Part shown: piece after piece, positions 16,265 through 25,384 of the stretch
How the letters are laid out: every line of letters begins with the position of its first letter
Position numbering within the stretch: the first letter of the stretch is position 1
Assembly: GCA_012034765.1 (NCBI GenBank)
Contig: JAAUOU010000041.1
Location: 1-37,281, forward strand
Direction of reading: 5' to 3'
Origin: Pleurocapsaceae cyanobacterium CSU_1_1
GTDB lineage: Bacteria > Cyanobacteriota > Cyanobacteriia > Cyanobacteriales > Xenococcaceae
Length of the DNA: 37,281 nucleotides
Translations under genes and position numbers: made by a program
Notes under the pieces: generated by a model
What the model was told of the DNA's origin: nothing
What the model saw: only the letters and a program-made list of their open reading frames with translations
Databases searched by the model: none

Positions 16265-17019
16265 CTACAATTCCAAAATCTTTAACAACTCTAAAACCAC
16301 CCCATTCGTCCAGCCGAAGCCAATTTCGTTAGAACTATAGCCAAAAAAGATTTCGTCAGAAACGTTAGCCGAACAAGTACACACATCATATTTCTCCACT
16401 AGCGTCCCAGTTTGATTAAATTCTTGAACCGCCATAGTTAAAAACTTACCTGCAATCCTTTTAGCATCTTCTTCGTAGCCGTAGCGCAGCAATCCTTCGA
16501 CGGCGATTAAATTTAAAGGAGCCCAGCCAAAAGGAGCATCCCATTGATTTCCACTAACGTGAGTACTGGTCAGTATACCTCCTGGTTGTTCAAACTTAGC
16601 TAAATTTTGCCATACACGTTTAGCTTGTTCATCTGAAGCAATCCCCGCCCACAGAGGATAAAAGGTGGTAGCATACTCGTATTGTCTGCGATCGCCAGTT
16701 CGGAAATTGTAGTCAAAATAAAGCCCTGCTTCTTCATCCCATAAAAACTGATTAATTCTTTCTTGGCGTAAAGAAGCGCGATCGCGCCATTGAGCTGCTA
16801 TTTGCTCATAACCGAGAATTTCATTGATTTTAGCGGTATCTTTCTCCATTTGCACTAGCAAAACGTTGAGGCAGACAGGCGCATACTAAAAGGGCCAAAA
16901 CGGTTAGTGATATCAAATCCTGACTCTCGCATCGAGCGATCGCCTTGATAAAATAACTCGCTTAACTCATCTGTTTGGCGATCGTAATACAGGTTGACAT
17001 CGTAATCGTCGATTAGTTG
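16265..17019 (-). pseudogene. Decayed alpha,alpha-trehalase (GH37)
   Basis: Two frames together reconstruct the C-terminal half of a GH37 trehalase. The first (17019 to about 16887) reads DDYDVNLYYDRQTDELSELFYQ, then GDRSMRESGFDITNRFGPFS. The second (about 16886 to 16265) reads YAPVCLNVLLVQMEKDTA, QWRDRASLRQERINQFLWDE, HVSGNQWDAPFGWAPLNLIAVEG, LVEKYD and GYSSNEIGFGWTNGVVLELL. GPFS joins YAPVC directly, where trehalases have about five extra residues, so a small out-of-frame deletion occurred near 16886. The N-terminal half (~250 residues) is absent: the remnant starts exactly after the stop of the HAS-barrel gene. The second frame alone gives a 198-residue ORF, but it lacks most of the (alpha/alpha)6 barrel, so activity is unlikely. 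Confidence 0.85.
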
Positions 17020-17679
17020 CTACCAGTGAATTTGGCTCAAAATATAGCGCAGGCGATCATAATCATCCTTGAGCAGAGTACTGAGAGTGCGTCCTACATT
17101 CACCAGCCAATCTCGATTTGCCTGACGCTGACGATAAACATCTCTGACTGAAGCTGCTACCAAAGATTCGACAGGAATATCTTTGACTGATAATAAAGTT
17201 CTCAGAAAGTCTAATTTTTCGGTAAAGTGAACTACTTCCACCTCGTCGCAATGATAAACCGACTGATGAATTTGAGGTGGGCGAGGAGGCAGGTATTGAT
17301 ATATTTGACCTAAATTATTACCGTTCAAATTATTAGGCGTTTCAAACCCAACAATCGCTGCTTTAAACTCAGTTTTCAGCATGGCAAAAATTTGAGGCTG
17401 CTGTTCCCGCAATTCTTCTAAAGACAAGCCTAACGCTCTTGCGCGGTGAACTGAATCAATTGGACTAGTAGTGACATAAGTGACGACGGCAAAGATTTTA
17501 TTCCCCGATTCTTCATCAAAAGACTTGATCCAGCTACCAAAAGGAGGCATTACAGGAAACTTCAGATCTTCGGGTTCAAGACATTGAGCTAGATATTGGG
17601 TGGTTGAAGTTTCGATTACCTCTCCAATATGCTGAGGATTGCGACCATCGACTGTAAATTGAGGCAGGGGAAGACGCAT
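17020..17679 (-). CDS. HAS-barrel domain protein, cyanobacterial conserved
   Basis: A 219-residue protein starting MRLPLPQFTVDGRNPQHIGEV, with a small beta-barrel (HAS-barrel) N-terminal region like the N-terminus of HerA/ATP synthase-type proteins. PPFGSWIKSFDEESGNKIFA, then TTSPIDSVHRARALGLSLEEL and DYDRLRYILSQIHW at the end match a protein I recall as widely conserved in cyanobacteria. Its function is unknown to me. The C-terminus looks intact, although a decayed trehalase begins at the very next base after its stop. Start ATG at 17679. Confidence 0.75.
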   Translation of the reverse strand: MRLPLPQFTVDGRNPQHIGEVIETSTTQYLAQCLEPEDLKFPVMPPFGSWIKSFDEESGNKIFAVVTYVTTSPIDSVHRARALGLSLEELREQQPQIFAMLKTEFKAAIVGFETPNNLNGNNLGQIYQYLPPRPPQIHQSVYHCDEVEVVHFTEKLDFLRTLLSVKDIPVESLVAASVRDVYRQRQANRDWLVNVGRTLSTLLKDDYDRLRYILSQIHW

Positions 17680-17773
17680 TGTTGAAGACTGGAAGGGATA
17701 AACAGTATAAGGATAATAAGATAATACTTTTATTCTCTTGACTATCCCGATCTTGATCTTGAGTAGACTAACC

Positions 17774-17965
17774 TTATTTTTTCTTCTTGGTTAAATCTAC
17801 TGCTGCCAATTCCCCTAGATTGAAAGTCACTAATTTATCCCAGTTGCCACCTTCAAATAGTACGGCTACTTTCCCATCATCGATCCGCTGTACCAATCCT
17901 TGGTAATTAAAGTAGATATCGTCAGAATTGGTAACTTTAACCGTTGCACCAGGTAAAATAATCAT
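17774..17965 (-). CDS. ndhS: NAD(P)H dehydrogenase (NDH-1) subunit NdhS
   Basis: A 63-residue SH3-like protein: [20 protein letters not shown], then [33 protein letters not shown] and a lysine-rich tail. This is the arrangement I recall for NdhS, the cyanobacterial and plastid subunit on the stromal/cytoplasmic arm of NDH-1 that helps ferredoxin docking for cyclic electron flow. Length fits. ATG 17965. It is about 95 bases upstream of the HAS-barrel gene on the same strand and may be co-transcribed. The identification rests on motif memory, so a related SH3-like protein is possible. Confidence 0.75.
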   Translation of the reverse strand: MIILPGATVKVTNSDDIYFNYQGLVQRIDDGKVAVLFEGGNWDKLVTFNLGELAAVDLTKKKK

Positions 17966-18044
17966 TTGCTTAAATGCGATCGCTTTTGGGAGAATAATTT
18001 ATTTTACCTAGTTTACCAAGTAAACCTCTGGTTGGTGAAAGAAA

Positions 18045-18734
18045 TCAATCTTTAATCGCATCCAGGATTTCATCAGTAGTTGGTTTGTAGTTGGGTTCGA
18101 CTAGTTCAATATTCTCTTTCCAAATATAATAAACTTGCTCAATTGTCCCATCATGGTGACTCCAAGAACCCGTGTAATCAATAAAATTCAGCCTAACTAA
18201 AAGCCATTCTTGGTCAGGAGAATCTAATGGTTTGGTAGCAAAAATAAATCCCGCCTCATTATCCTGATATTCATATAATTCAAGAGCATACAAAGAACCT
18301 TGCCACCCATATTCTCCCGAAATTGTTGCCTCGATCGCCGCTCTTTCAGTATTGTTTTTAGGAGTAAAAATAAACGCTTCTTCTGGGATTTCTTGATAAA
18401 TTACTGGTGACCAGCTAAATTTACTCAGCATAAAGTCCGCTAGTTTCTGTAAAGCCTGTTTATCTTTGGTCATGAGCCAAATTTCTGGCTCTAGGCGATT
18501 ACTAATTATCCACTTAATTTCGTTTCTAAATTTGTATGCTACAGCAGCAAAAGCATGATCGTAAACTAACTTGTAATCGATACCAACGTAACCTTCGTTT
18601 AGTAATTGTTCAATAGTTTTTTGTGAAGGAAAAGGTTTTTTATAAGAAAAGTCATAATGTACTGGTCTGGTTTGCAAATCAAAGTCTAGATAGGTATTAT
18701 TTGTCCGTAGTTTATTTATCTTATTATATTTCAT
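18045..18734 (-). CDS. Protein of unknown function
   Basis: I do not recognise this protein. From ATG 18734 (MKYNKINKLRTNN) it has 229 residues; an upstream start at 18794 adds a hydrophobic 20-residue stretch with no obvious role. It is soluble-looking, rich in aromatic residues (WSPVIYQEIPEEAFIFTP, YGWQGSLYALELYEY, FIDYTGSWSHHDGTIEQVYYIW) and acidic at the C-terminus (TTDEILDAIKD). No cysteine-metal or nucleotide-binding motif is seen. It is flanked by ndhS downstream and by AT-rich DNA upstream, and looks like a single-gene unit. Confidence 0.7.
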   Translation of the reverse strand: MKYNKINKLRTNNTYLDFDLQTRPVHYDFSYKKPFPSQKTIEQLLNEGYVGIDYKLVYDHAFAAVAYKFRNEIKWIISNRLEPEIWLMTKDKQALQKLADFMLSKFSWSPVIYQEIPEEAFIFTPKNNTERAAIEATISGEYGWQGSLYALELYEYQDNEAGFIFATKPLDSPDQEWLLVRLNFIDYTGSWSHHDGTIEQVYYIWKENIELVEPNYKPTTDEILDAIKD

Positions 18735-18794
18735 GATAAATATTATTTTTTTAAGAACTAATAATTTATTGTTCCCCAAACAAATATCAAACAT

Positions 18795-19244
18795 ATAGGT
18801 ATTATTTTAAATCAGTTAATATGAGATCTAAAATTAATTTTTGCTTGTATATTGACAAATGCTTAAACCATTAAAAACTAAAAGTCAATTTTAAATTAAT
18901 GAAATAATTTACTTAAGTGTAAGAAATAAAAAAAATTTCAATATTTTCAATCATTATCTCATCGTAATAATCGTAAGCAATGATTATTTGAAAGTTACCT
19001 TGCTCTTGACATAATTAAATTTAAACGCTTAACAGCTTAAGTAAATATTTAAAACATTAATCAATTAAATGGTCACAGCCAATTATTACGATTAAATTGG
19101 AGATAATTTAGCTCTCAAATTGATTTATAAAATGGCGATCGCCAAAATTAAATTTTTGTAATCATAAGTAATTAAAAAAATCATGATTGTATTTGACCAA
19201 GAATAGATAAAATAAGGCTTGTGCCAAGAGTGAAAAGGTTATCT
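18795..19244. promoter_or_regulatory. AT-rich divergent intergenic region upstream of purL
   Basis: About 430 bases without a gene. A TTGACA at 19013-19018 followed after 17 bases by TTAACA is a candidate purL promoter on the + strand. GGCGATCGCC (HIP1 core) lies at about 19134-19143. AAAAGG at 19233-19238 is a ribosome site six bases before the ATG at 19245. No hairpin resembling a purine riboswitch aptamer was recognised. Confidence 0.35.
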
Positions 19245-22200
19245 ATGTCTGCCATGTCTGAGATTGGGTCTGCCCCCTTTAGTGCTGAAGAAATCGCCTC
19301 AGAAGGTATCAAGCCAGAGGAATATCAAGAAATTGTCAATCGTTTGGGTCGCCATCCTAATAAAGCCGAGTTAGGTATGTTTGGGGTCATGTGGTCAGAA
19401 CACTGCTGTTATAAGAACTCTCGACCTCTTTTAAGCCAGTTTCCCACTACAGGAGAAAGAGTCTTAGTCGGGCCAGGAGAAAATGCTGGGGTCGTAGATT
19501 TAGGTAACGGTCTACAACTAGCATTTAAAATTGAATCCCATAACCATCCTTCGGCAGTTGAACCGTTTCAGGGGGCAGCTACAGGAGTGGGGGGCATTCT
19601 GCGGGATATTTTTACGATGGGTGCGCGTCCCATTGCCATTCTTAATTCTTTGCGGTTCGGTAATTTAGAAGATGCCAGAACTAGGCGTATATTTCAAGGA
19701 GTAGTTGAAGGCATCTCACACTATGGTAATTGCTTAATTGCCAGTGAAACTTTCATCTGGAGGGATAACCAAGGTATTCACTTTGATACTATTGGCAACT
19801 TTGTGGAATCTCTCATGCCCAAAAATCAGGATACCTATGAGTTATCTAAATTTCAACAGGTAGAAACTCTTTCTTATAATTCTGAAACTCAAAAAAGTTG
19901 TTGGCAACCTGTCAAAAGAATTTTTAAACGCACTACCCAACAATTAATTAAAATTCGTACTTCTTTAGGACGTACTTTAACAGTAACACCCGATCATCCT
20001 GTATTAACTCTAGAACATGGCGATCGCATTATTAAACCAGCAGCTAAACTAGAAGAAGGTGATTATCTACCTCTACTTTTGGATTTTCCAGACAACGAGC
20101 AGTCAATAGTAAACATAGACTTGTTAGCTATATTAGGAGAAGCACATCAGGATGTTTATGTCGATCTACCCTCAAACTGGCAGCCGAATCCTGAAATTAA
20201 AGCTGCATTGAGGCAAATTGAACCTTCTACTCTTAAACGTCATCGTTATTGGCAAAAAGGATATCTGCCTCTGGCTCATTTCTTTAAACTAGAATCACTG
20301 CTAGATATTTCTCGTCAAGACCTCAGACTATATAGGCGCAGTGGTAAAGCTAATTATCCTCGTGCAGTTATCTCGGTCAACGATTTATTTGCCCGTTTAA
20401 TTGGGTACTATCTCTCAGAAGGTTGTATATCTCAAAATGCCAATACCTACAAAATTATCTTTACTTTTGCTCATCACGAATCAGAATATGTCAATGATGT
20501 CATAGCAGGATTAAAAAGTCTGGGACTACGCCCCTGCATAGAAAAAAGAACCTCCACTATAATTGTTTATGCTACTTCCTGGTTATGGGGATATCTGTTA
20601 AAAGAAGTTTGGCAATGTGGTTATTTGGCTACTAATAAATCAATGCCAGCTTTTGTCTTTCAATTATCCAGTCAATTACAAAAGGAAGTACTAAAAGGTT
20701 TATTCCGAGGGGATGGCTCGTTAACCACTAAAACCAATGGTAATCACGCTAAAATCACCTTTGCTACCACTAGTAAAAAACTATTCGAGCAGACTTTAGT
20801 ACTACTTCAAAATCAAGCGATCGTTCCCTATATTTATTGTCAACCATCTAAAAAAGGAACAATTGAAGGACGCGACTATATTAGTTCACCTCTTTGGCAA
20901 CTAGAAATTAATAACTATGATAGTTTAACAATACTTGCGGATGTTTTTAGTCAGGAACGTAATCAACAGTTAGCGATCGCTTTAGCTAAATATAACGGCA
21001 ATAAACATTCTTTTCCGCGATATTTTATTACTGATAAACTAGCTTTCGTCAAAATTAAGAATATAGAACTAGAAGCTGTTACCGACACTTCAGTATATGA
21101 CGTAGAAGTGGATAATACTCACTTATTCGCTACTACTTCAGGTATTGTTACTCATAATTGCATTGGCGTACCAACGGTAGCAGGAGAAATTTACTTTGAT
21201 CGCGCTTATTCTGGTAATCCCCTAGTCAACGCAATGGCATTGGGACTCATGGAAACCGATGAGATTGTTAAATCTGGGGCAGCGGGTATCGGCAACCCCG
21301 TACTGTATGTCGGTTCAACCACTGGCAGAGACGGTATGGGGGGCGCAAGTTTTGCTAGTTCAGAGTTAACCGATGATTCCATGGATGATCGCCCTGCGGT
21401 GCAGGTAGGAGATCCCTTTTTGGAAAAATCTTTAGTAGAGGCTTGTTTAGAAGCTTTTAAGACTGGTGCAGTAGTCGCAGCACAGGATATGGGGGCAGCG
21501 GGATTAACCTGTTCTACCTCCGAGATGGCGGACAAGGGTGGCGTGGGTATTGAACTAGATTTGGACTTAATCCCCGCCAGAGAACCAGGGATGACTCCCT
21601 ATGAGTATCTTCTCTCAGAGTCCCAAGAAAGAATGCTGTTTGTGGCAACTAAGGGTAGAGAACAAGAATTAATTGATATTTTCCACAAGTGGGAACTTCA
21701 GGCAGTGGTTGCGGGTTCGGTAATTGAAGAACCAGTGGTTAGAATTTTATATCAGGGAGAAATAGCAGCAGAAGTTACCGCTACTGCCTTAGCGGATGAT
21801 ACTCCTATTTATCACAGGGAATTGTTAACCGAACCCCCCGCTTATGCGAAAGAAGCTGCTCAATGGACGGCAGATAATTTACCTGGCTGCGATTATCAAG
21901 GGATAGACGTTCAGGGAACTTACAAAACCTGGAATGAGATTTTGCTTCAGCTATTAGATACCCCCACTATTGCCTCGAAGCAATGGGTATATCGTCAATA
22001 TGACCATCAAGTACAAAATAATACAATTCTCCTGCCTGGTGGGGCAGATGCAGCGGTAATTAGAGTTCGTCCTATCGATGCCAAACCCGAAGACTGTAAT
22101 ATTGGTGTAGCATCAACTACCGACTGTAACCCCCGCTATGTCTACCTCGATCCTTATGAGGGTGCAAAAGCAGCCGTCGCCGAAGCAGCACGTAATCTTA

Positions 22201-23003
22201 GCTGTGTTGGGGCAGAACCCTTGGCAGTTACGGATAATCTCAACTTTGGTAGTCCTGAAAAACCCGTAGGCTACTGGCAACTAGCTAACGCTTGTAAGGG
22301 GATAGCCGATGCTTGTCGGGAACTATCCACCCCTGTAACGGGAGGAAATGTTTCTCTATATAACGAAACTTTAGATTCAGCGGGTAATCCTCAACCGATT
22401 TACCCCACTCCCGTAATTGGCATGGTGGGTTTAATTCCTGACATCACTAAAATCTGCGGACAGTCTTGGACTAAAGAAGGGGATGTTATTTATCTCTTGG
22501 GTAACTCTAATTACGTTCTCGGTGGATCTGAATATTTAGCAGCAGTTCACGGTACGGTGGCAGGAAAACCGCCCATAGTTGATTTTGATCTCGAAAAAAG
22601 TGTTCAGGCTGCTTGTCGCTATGGTATTCGTCAGGGATGGATTCAGTCGGCTCATGACTTAGCAGAGGGGGGATTAGCGGTTACTTTAGCCGAAGCCTGT
22701 ATTGGTAATAGTTGGGGGGCAACAGTAAATATCCCTGTATCTGAGTTTCAACGTCTAGATGAAATTTTGTTTGGTGAAACAGCTAGTCAGATCGTGGTAT
22801 CAGCGAGTCCAGATTTAATGGATACTTGGGAAACTTATCTAAATAACAATTTAGCTGACTGTTGGAGGAAAATAGGTGTAGTGGGTTCACCTCAATCGGC
22901 ACTAAAGATTTTAACAAATGATAATCTATCGTTAATTAATGTTAAGATCGCAGAGGTAACGATCGCTTGGTCACAGGCTATAGAAAAAAGACTAAATTCT
23001 TGA
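19245..23003 (+). CDS. purL: Phosphoribosylformylglycinamidine synthase PurL, interrupted by an intein
   Basis: Glutamine-dependent FGAM synthase subunit, fourth step of purine synthesis. The precursor has 1252 residues from ATG 19245 ([16 protein letters not shown]), chosen for the AAAAGG six bases upstream; GTG 19221 is an alternative. Removing the 476-residue intein leaves about 776 residues, normal for the small PurL type. Extein signatures: [15 protein letters not shown] with the catalytic His, [61 protein letters not shown] and [12 protein letters not shown]. The extein junction reads [14 protein letters not shown], a highly conserved PurL loop. purF follows in the same direction. purQ and purS are not in the window. 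No second purL copy is here, so splicing should be required for purine autotrophy. Confidence 0.97.
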   Translation: MSAMSEIGSAPFSAEEIASEGIKPEEYQEIVNRLGRHPNKAELGMFGVMWSEHCCYKNSRPLLSQFPTTGERVLVGPGENAGVVDLGNGLQLAFKIESHNHPSAVEPFQGAATGVGGILRDIFTMGARPIAILNSLRFGNLEDARTRRIFQGVVEGISHYGNCLIASETFIWRDNQGIHFDTIGNFVESLMPKNQDTYELSKFQQVETLSYNSETQKSCWQPVKRIFKRTTQQLIKIRTSLGRTLTVTPDHPVLTLEHGDRIIKPAAKLEEGDYLPLLLDFPDNEQSIVNIDLLAILGEAHQDVYVDLPSNWQPNPEIKAALRQIEPSTLKRHRYWQKGYLPLAHFFKLESLLDISRQDLRLYRRSGKANYPRAVISVNDLFARLIGYYLSEGCISQNANTYKIIFTFAHHESEYVNDVIAGLKSLGLRPCIEKRTSTIIVYATSWLWGYLLKEVWQCGYLATNKSMPAFVFQLSSQLQKEVLKGLFRGDGSLTTKTNGNHAKITFATTSKKLFEQTLVLLQNQAIVPYIYCQPSKKGTIEGRDYISSPLWQLEINNYDSLTILADVFSQERNQQLAIALAKYNGNKHSFPRYFITDKLAFVKIKNIELEAVTDTSVYDVEVDNTHLFATTSGIVTHNCIGVPTVAGEIYFDRAYSGNPLVNAMALGLMETDEIVKSGAAGIGNPVLYVGSTTGRDGMGGASFASSELTDDSMDDRPAVQVGDPFLEKSLVEACLEAFKTGAVVAAQDMGAAGLTCSTSEMADKGGVGIELDLDLIPAREPGMTPYEYLLSESQERMLFVATKGREQELIDIFHKWELQAVVAGSVIEEPVVRILYQGEIAAEVTATALADDTPIYHRELLTEPPAYAKEAAQWTADNLPGCDYQGIDVQGTYKTWNEILLQLLDTPTIASKQWVYRQYDHQVQNNTILLPGGADAAVIRVRPIDAKPEDCNIGVASTTDCNPRYVYLDPYEGAKAAVAEAARNLSCVGAEPLAVTDNLNFGSPEKPVGYWQLANACKGIADACRELSTPVTGGNVSLYNETLDSAGNPQPIYPTPVIGMVGLIPDITKICGQSWTKEGDVIYLLGNSNYVLGGSEYLAAVHGTVAGKPPIVDFDLEKSVQAACRYGIRQGWIQSAHDLAEGGLAVTLAEACIGNSWGATVNIPVSEFQRLDEILFGETASQIVVSASPDLMDTWETYLNNNLADCWRKIGVVGSPQSALKILTNDNLSLINVKIAEVTIAWSQAIEKRLNS
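19731..21158 (+). mobile_element. LAGLIDADG homing-endonuclease intein in PurL
   Basis: A 476-residue in-frame insertion beginning with Cys (CLIASETFI, block A) and ending SGIVTHN, followed by extein Cys (+1). Splicing features: block [13 protein letters not shown] (TxxH), block [17 protein letters not shown], block G with His-Asn then Cys, that is, a class 1 Cys/His-Asn/Cys intein. The endonuclease domain has two dodecapeptides: [14 protein letters not shown] (intein residues about 221-234) and [12 protein letters not shown] (about 321-332), each with its acidic catalytic residue, so homing activity may be retained. Codon use and HIP1 content (GCGATCGC at about 20022 and 20973) match the host, implying long residence or transfer among cyanobacteria. 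Boundaries are set by the conserved PurL sequence on both sides. Confidence 0.95.
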
Positions 23004-23169
23004 TGCTGATTGAATCAGTGATGAGACAAGGAAATTTTTACACGAGCGAGAAAAGACCTCAGCTTTAGTTTGAGCCAGCATTTAGTCTGGAAGATGTTAA
23101 AAACATTTCCCTAGTAAATACATATATCTGTAAATACTTATTACCCAAAAGTAGGAGCCAGCCAATAGC

Positions 23170-24666
23170 ATGATGCCACAACAATCTTTCGATTGGATAG
23201 AAGATTCTGATTCTTTAATGGATGTTCAGCGGGCTGATAAGCCAGAAGAAGCCTGTGGTGTATTTGGGGTATATGCCCCTGAAACAACTTTTGATGTAGC
23301 CAAGCTCACCTATTTTGGTCTTTATGCTCTACAACACCGAGGACAAGAATCAGCAGGAATCGCTACTTTAAATAAAGGCGATCTTTATTGTCACAAAGAC
23401 ATGGGATTGGTTTCTCAAGTATTTAATGAAGAAATATTAGGACAGCTACCTGGAGAAATTGCGGTTGGTCATACACGCTATTCTACTACTGGCTCTAGTT
23501 TAAAAGAAAATGCTCAACCTGTAGTATTAGATACTAGACTAGGGAAACTAGCTTTAGCCCATAATGGTAATTTAGTCAATGCTGTAGAACTGCGTCAGCA
23601 TTTAATTCAGCGAGAAGCTAATTTTATTAGCTCCACCGATTCCGAAATGATTGCTTTAACGATCGCCGATGAAGTTAATCAGGGTAAAAACTGGATTCAA
23701 GGAGCAGTAAGTGCCTTTAAAATGTGTGAAGGGGCTTATAGTTTAGCGATCGCAACTCCTGATGGCTTAATGGGTGCGCGCGATCGCAACGGTATTCGTC
23801 CTTTGGTAATTGGTGTACTGTCAACAGAAGATGGAAACCAGCGCTATGTCTTATCCTCAGAAACCTGTGGTTTAGATATCATTGGGGCAGAATATGTCCG
23901 TGACGTACAGCCAGGCGAATTAGTTTGGATCACTGATTCAGGGGTTGCATCGGTAATTTGGACAAAAGAAGCAGATAAAAAGCTCTGTATCTTTGAAATG
24001 ATCTACTTTGCTCGTCCTGACAGTGTGATGCACGATGAGACTTTGTATAGCTACCGTATTCGTCTTGGTAGACAACTAGCTAGAGAATCCTTTGTAGATG
24101 CCGATTTAGTAATTGGAGTTCCCGATTCGGGTATTCCTGCGGCGATCGGTTTTTCTCGTGAATCAGGGCTTGCTTATGGTGAAGGGTTGATAAAAAATCG
24201 CTATGTCGGGCGTACCTTTATTCAACCTACCCAAAGTATGCGAGAAGCGGGGATTCGCATGAAGCTTAATACCCTCAAAGATGCTTTGCAGGGTAAAAGA
24301 ATTATCATTGTTGATGATTCGATCGTGCGTGGCACAACCAGCAAAAAAATTGTTCAAACCTTAAGAGATGCTGGGGCAACGGAAGTACACATGCGCATTT
24401 CTTCTCCCCCCGTAACTCATCCCTGTTTTTATGGTATCGATACCGATAACCAAGATCAGCTAATCGCTGCGACCAAATCTGTAAAAGAGATTGAAGCAAG
24501 AATTGGGGTTGATACCTTGGCATATTTATCTTGGGAGGGGATGCTTGAAGCAACTCAGGAAAACACCCATAATTTCTGTTCAGCTTGTTTTACTGGCGAC
24601 TATCCCGTTAATATCCCCGAAGATGTCAAGCGCTCTAAATTGATGTTAGAAAAAATCAAGGTTTAG
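23170..24666 (+). CDS. purF: Amidophosphoribosyltransferase
   Basis: Commits PRPP to purine synthesis: PRPP + glutamine to phosphoribosylamine. The 498-residue protein carries a ~28-residue propeptide before the N-terminal nucleophile Cys29 (EEACGVFGVY), the glutaminase elements LQHRGQESAGI, VGHTRYSTTG and AHNGNLVN, and the phosphoribosyltransferase PRPP loop IIIVDDSIVRGTT. Cysteines near the C-terminus (NFCSACFTGDYP), together with the propeptide, suggest the Bacillus-like class with a 4Fe-4S cluster. Start ATG at 23170; ATG 23173 is equally possible, with GTAGGAG at about 23151-23157 as ribosome site. It lies 167 bases downstream of purL. Confidence 0.96.
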   Translation: MMPQQSFDWIEDSDSLMDVQRADKPEEACGVFGVYAPETTFDVAKLTYFGLYALQHRGQESAGIATLNKGDLYCHKDMGLVSQVFNEEILGQLPGEIAVGHTRYSTTGSSLKENAQPVVLDTRLGKLALAHNGNLVNAVELRQHLIQREANFISSTDSEMIALTIADEVNQGKNWIQGAVSAFKMCEGAYSLAIATPDGLMGARDRNGIRPLVIGVLSTEDGNQRYVLSSETCGLDIIGAEYVRDVQPGELVWITDSGVASVIWTKEADKKLCIFEMIYFARPDSVMHDETLYSYRIRLGRQLARESFVDADLVIGVPDSGIPAAIGFSRESGLAYGEGLIKNRYVGRTFIQPTQSMREAGIRMKLNTLKDALQGKRIIIVDDSIVRGTTSKKIVQTLRDAGATEVHMRISSPPVTHPCFYGIDTDNQDQLIAATKSVKEIEARIGVDTLAYLSWEGMLEATQENTHNFCSACFTGDYPVNIPEDVKRSKLMLEKIKV

Positions 24667-24689
24667 ATATAGGACTGTGGGTCAAGCAA

Positions 24690-24840
24690 ACGAATATGCA
24701 GTTAGAATTGCGATCGCACCAGAACAAGATTTTTTTGCCAAGGCGATCGCATCCATTCGAGTGCGATGCACAGCGAGTCCTTTAGGGCAAGCCCTTCGGG
24801 TATCCTAAAGGACTAGCTCCGCTTCGCGCTTCGCGATCGC
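24690..24840. repeat. Dispersed repeat block with CCTAAAGGACTAGCT inverted repeat
   Basis: The arms GTCCTTTAGG (24777-24786) and CCTAAAGGAC (24804-24813) pair; the adjacent CCTAAAGGACTAGCT is shared with 15661-15675. Around it are four GCGATCGC-like octamers and GCTTCGCGCTTCGCG. The string ACCAGAACAAGATTT at about 24718-24732 recurs at about 25173-25187, on the other side of the antitoxin gene. No gene is seen in 24667-24892. Confidence 0.6.
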
Positions 24841-24892
24841 AATTTTAATCTGATATAGTTTGGATTGAATCAATTGAACGCAATTCTACTAG

Positions 24893-25096
24893 CTAAATGA
24901 ATAAGCTAGACGAAACCTTAAACATTTCACCGAGCTTTTTAGCTTGGGACTTACTAATTGATCGTTTACCATTAACTACTTCCGAAACGATTCCGCTTGA
25001 ACCAATAATTCCAACTAGATCGGACTGTTTTTTGCCGCTTGATTCCATTAGATATTGCAACATTTCAGTTGGAGATTGCGTTTTCCAATCATCCAT
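24893..25096 (-). CDS. Orphan HigA-type HTH antitoxin
   Basis: A 67-residue protein from ATG 25096 (MDDWKTQSPTEMLQYLMESS) with an XRE-type helix-turn-helix: KKQSDLVGIIGSSGIVSEVVNGKRSISKSQAKKLGEMF. This is the C-terminal domain of HigA antitoxins. Full-length cyanobacterial HigA proteins I recall carry ~50 more N-terminal residues, so it is either a short form or truncated. No HigB/RelE toxin is found on either side within a kilobase. A consensus-like promoter ends about nine bases before the ATG, and a palindrome lies between its two boxes, so the gene appears self-standing and probably autoregulated, perhaps as a nearly leaderless mRNA. A TTG at 25135 in the same frame coincides with the -35 box and is not a likely start. 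Confidence 0.7.
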   Translation of the reverse strand: MDDWKTQSPTEMLQYLMESSGKKQSDLVGIIGSSGIVSEVVNGKRSISKSQAKKLGEMFKVSSSLFI

Positions 25097-25105
25097 CGGA
25101 CAAAA

Positions 25106-25135
25106 ATTATCTCTCAATATGAGAGAGTTTGTCAA
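25106..25135 (-). promoter_or_regulatory. Promoter with palindromic operator for the HigA-like gene
   Basis: On the - strand: TTGACA (25135-25130), 18-base spacer, GATAAT (25111-25106). The spacer contains TCTCTCATATTGAGAGA (25126-25110), a perfect palindrome with 7-base arms and a 3-base centre that overlaps the -10 box. This is where an autorepressing antitoxin would bind. The ATG is only nine bases past the -10, so the transcript would be almost leaderless. Confidence 0.6.
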
Positions 25136-25296
25136 GTTATCGATCGCAATTCTACTCTGTCAAATCTCGATCACACCAGAACAAGATTTCTGTTTTCAGG
25201 CGATTGGACTCCGTCCACGCTGCGCGATCGCAGTTTCTCATGAGAGGGCATCATTAGTATTGACCAAAAAACCTATCTCAACCTGAAATAGAATAT

Positions 25297-25383
25297 ATGA
25301 ATGCACCTACCGATAGCAAAACGGCATGGGAGAGATGGTGGCGAATTGAATTATTGAAAAGTACAACTTTGATTTTAAAGTGA
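25297..25383 (+). CDS. Possible 28-residue leader ORF before the DUF29 gene
   Basis: Encodes MNAPTDSKTAWERWWRIE followed by LLKSTTLILK; the TGA ends one base before the DUF29 ATG (TGATATG). The spacing suggests translational coupling, but it may equally be a remnant. No family recognised. Confidence 0.2.
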   Translation: MNAPTDSKTAWERWWRIELLKSTTLILK

Positions 25384-25384
25384 T

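Noticed and set aside
24897-25286. 129-residue + strand frame opposite the antitoxin gene
   Set aside because: No family resemblance. It overlaps the HTH antitoxin on the other strand and runs through repeat DNA.
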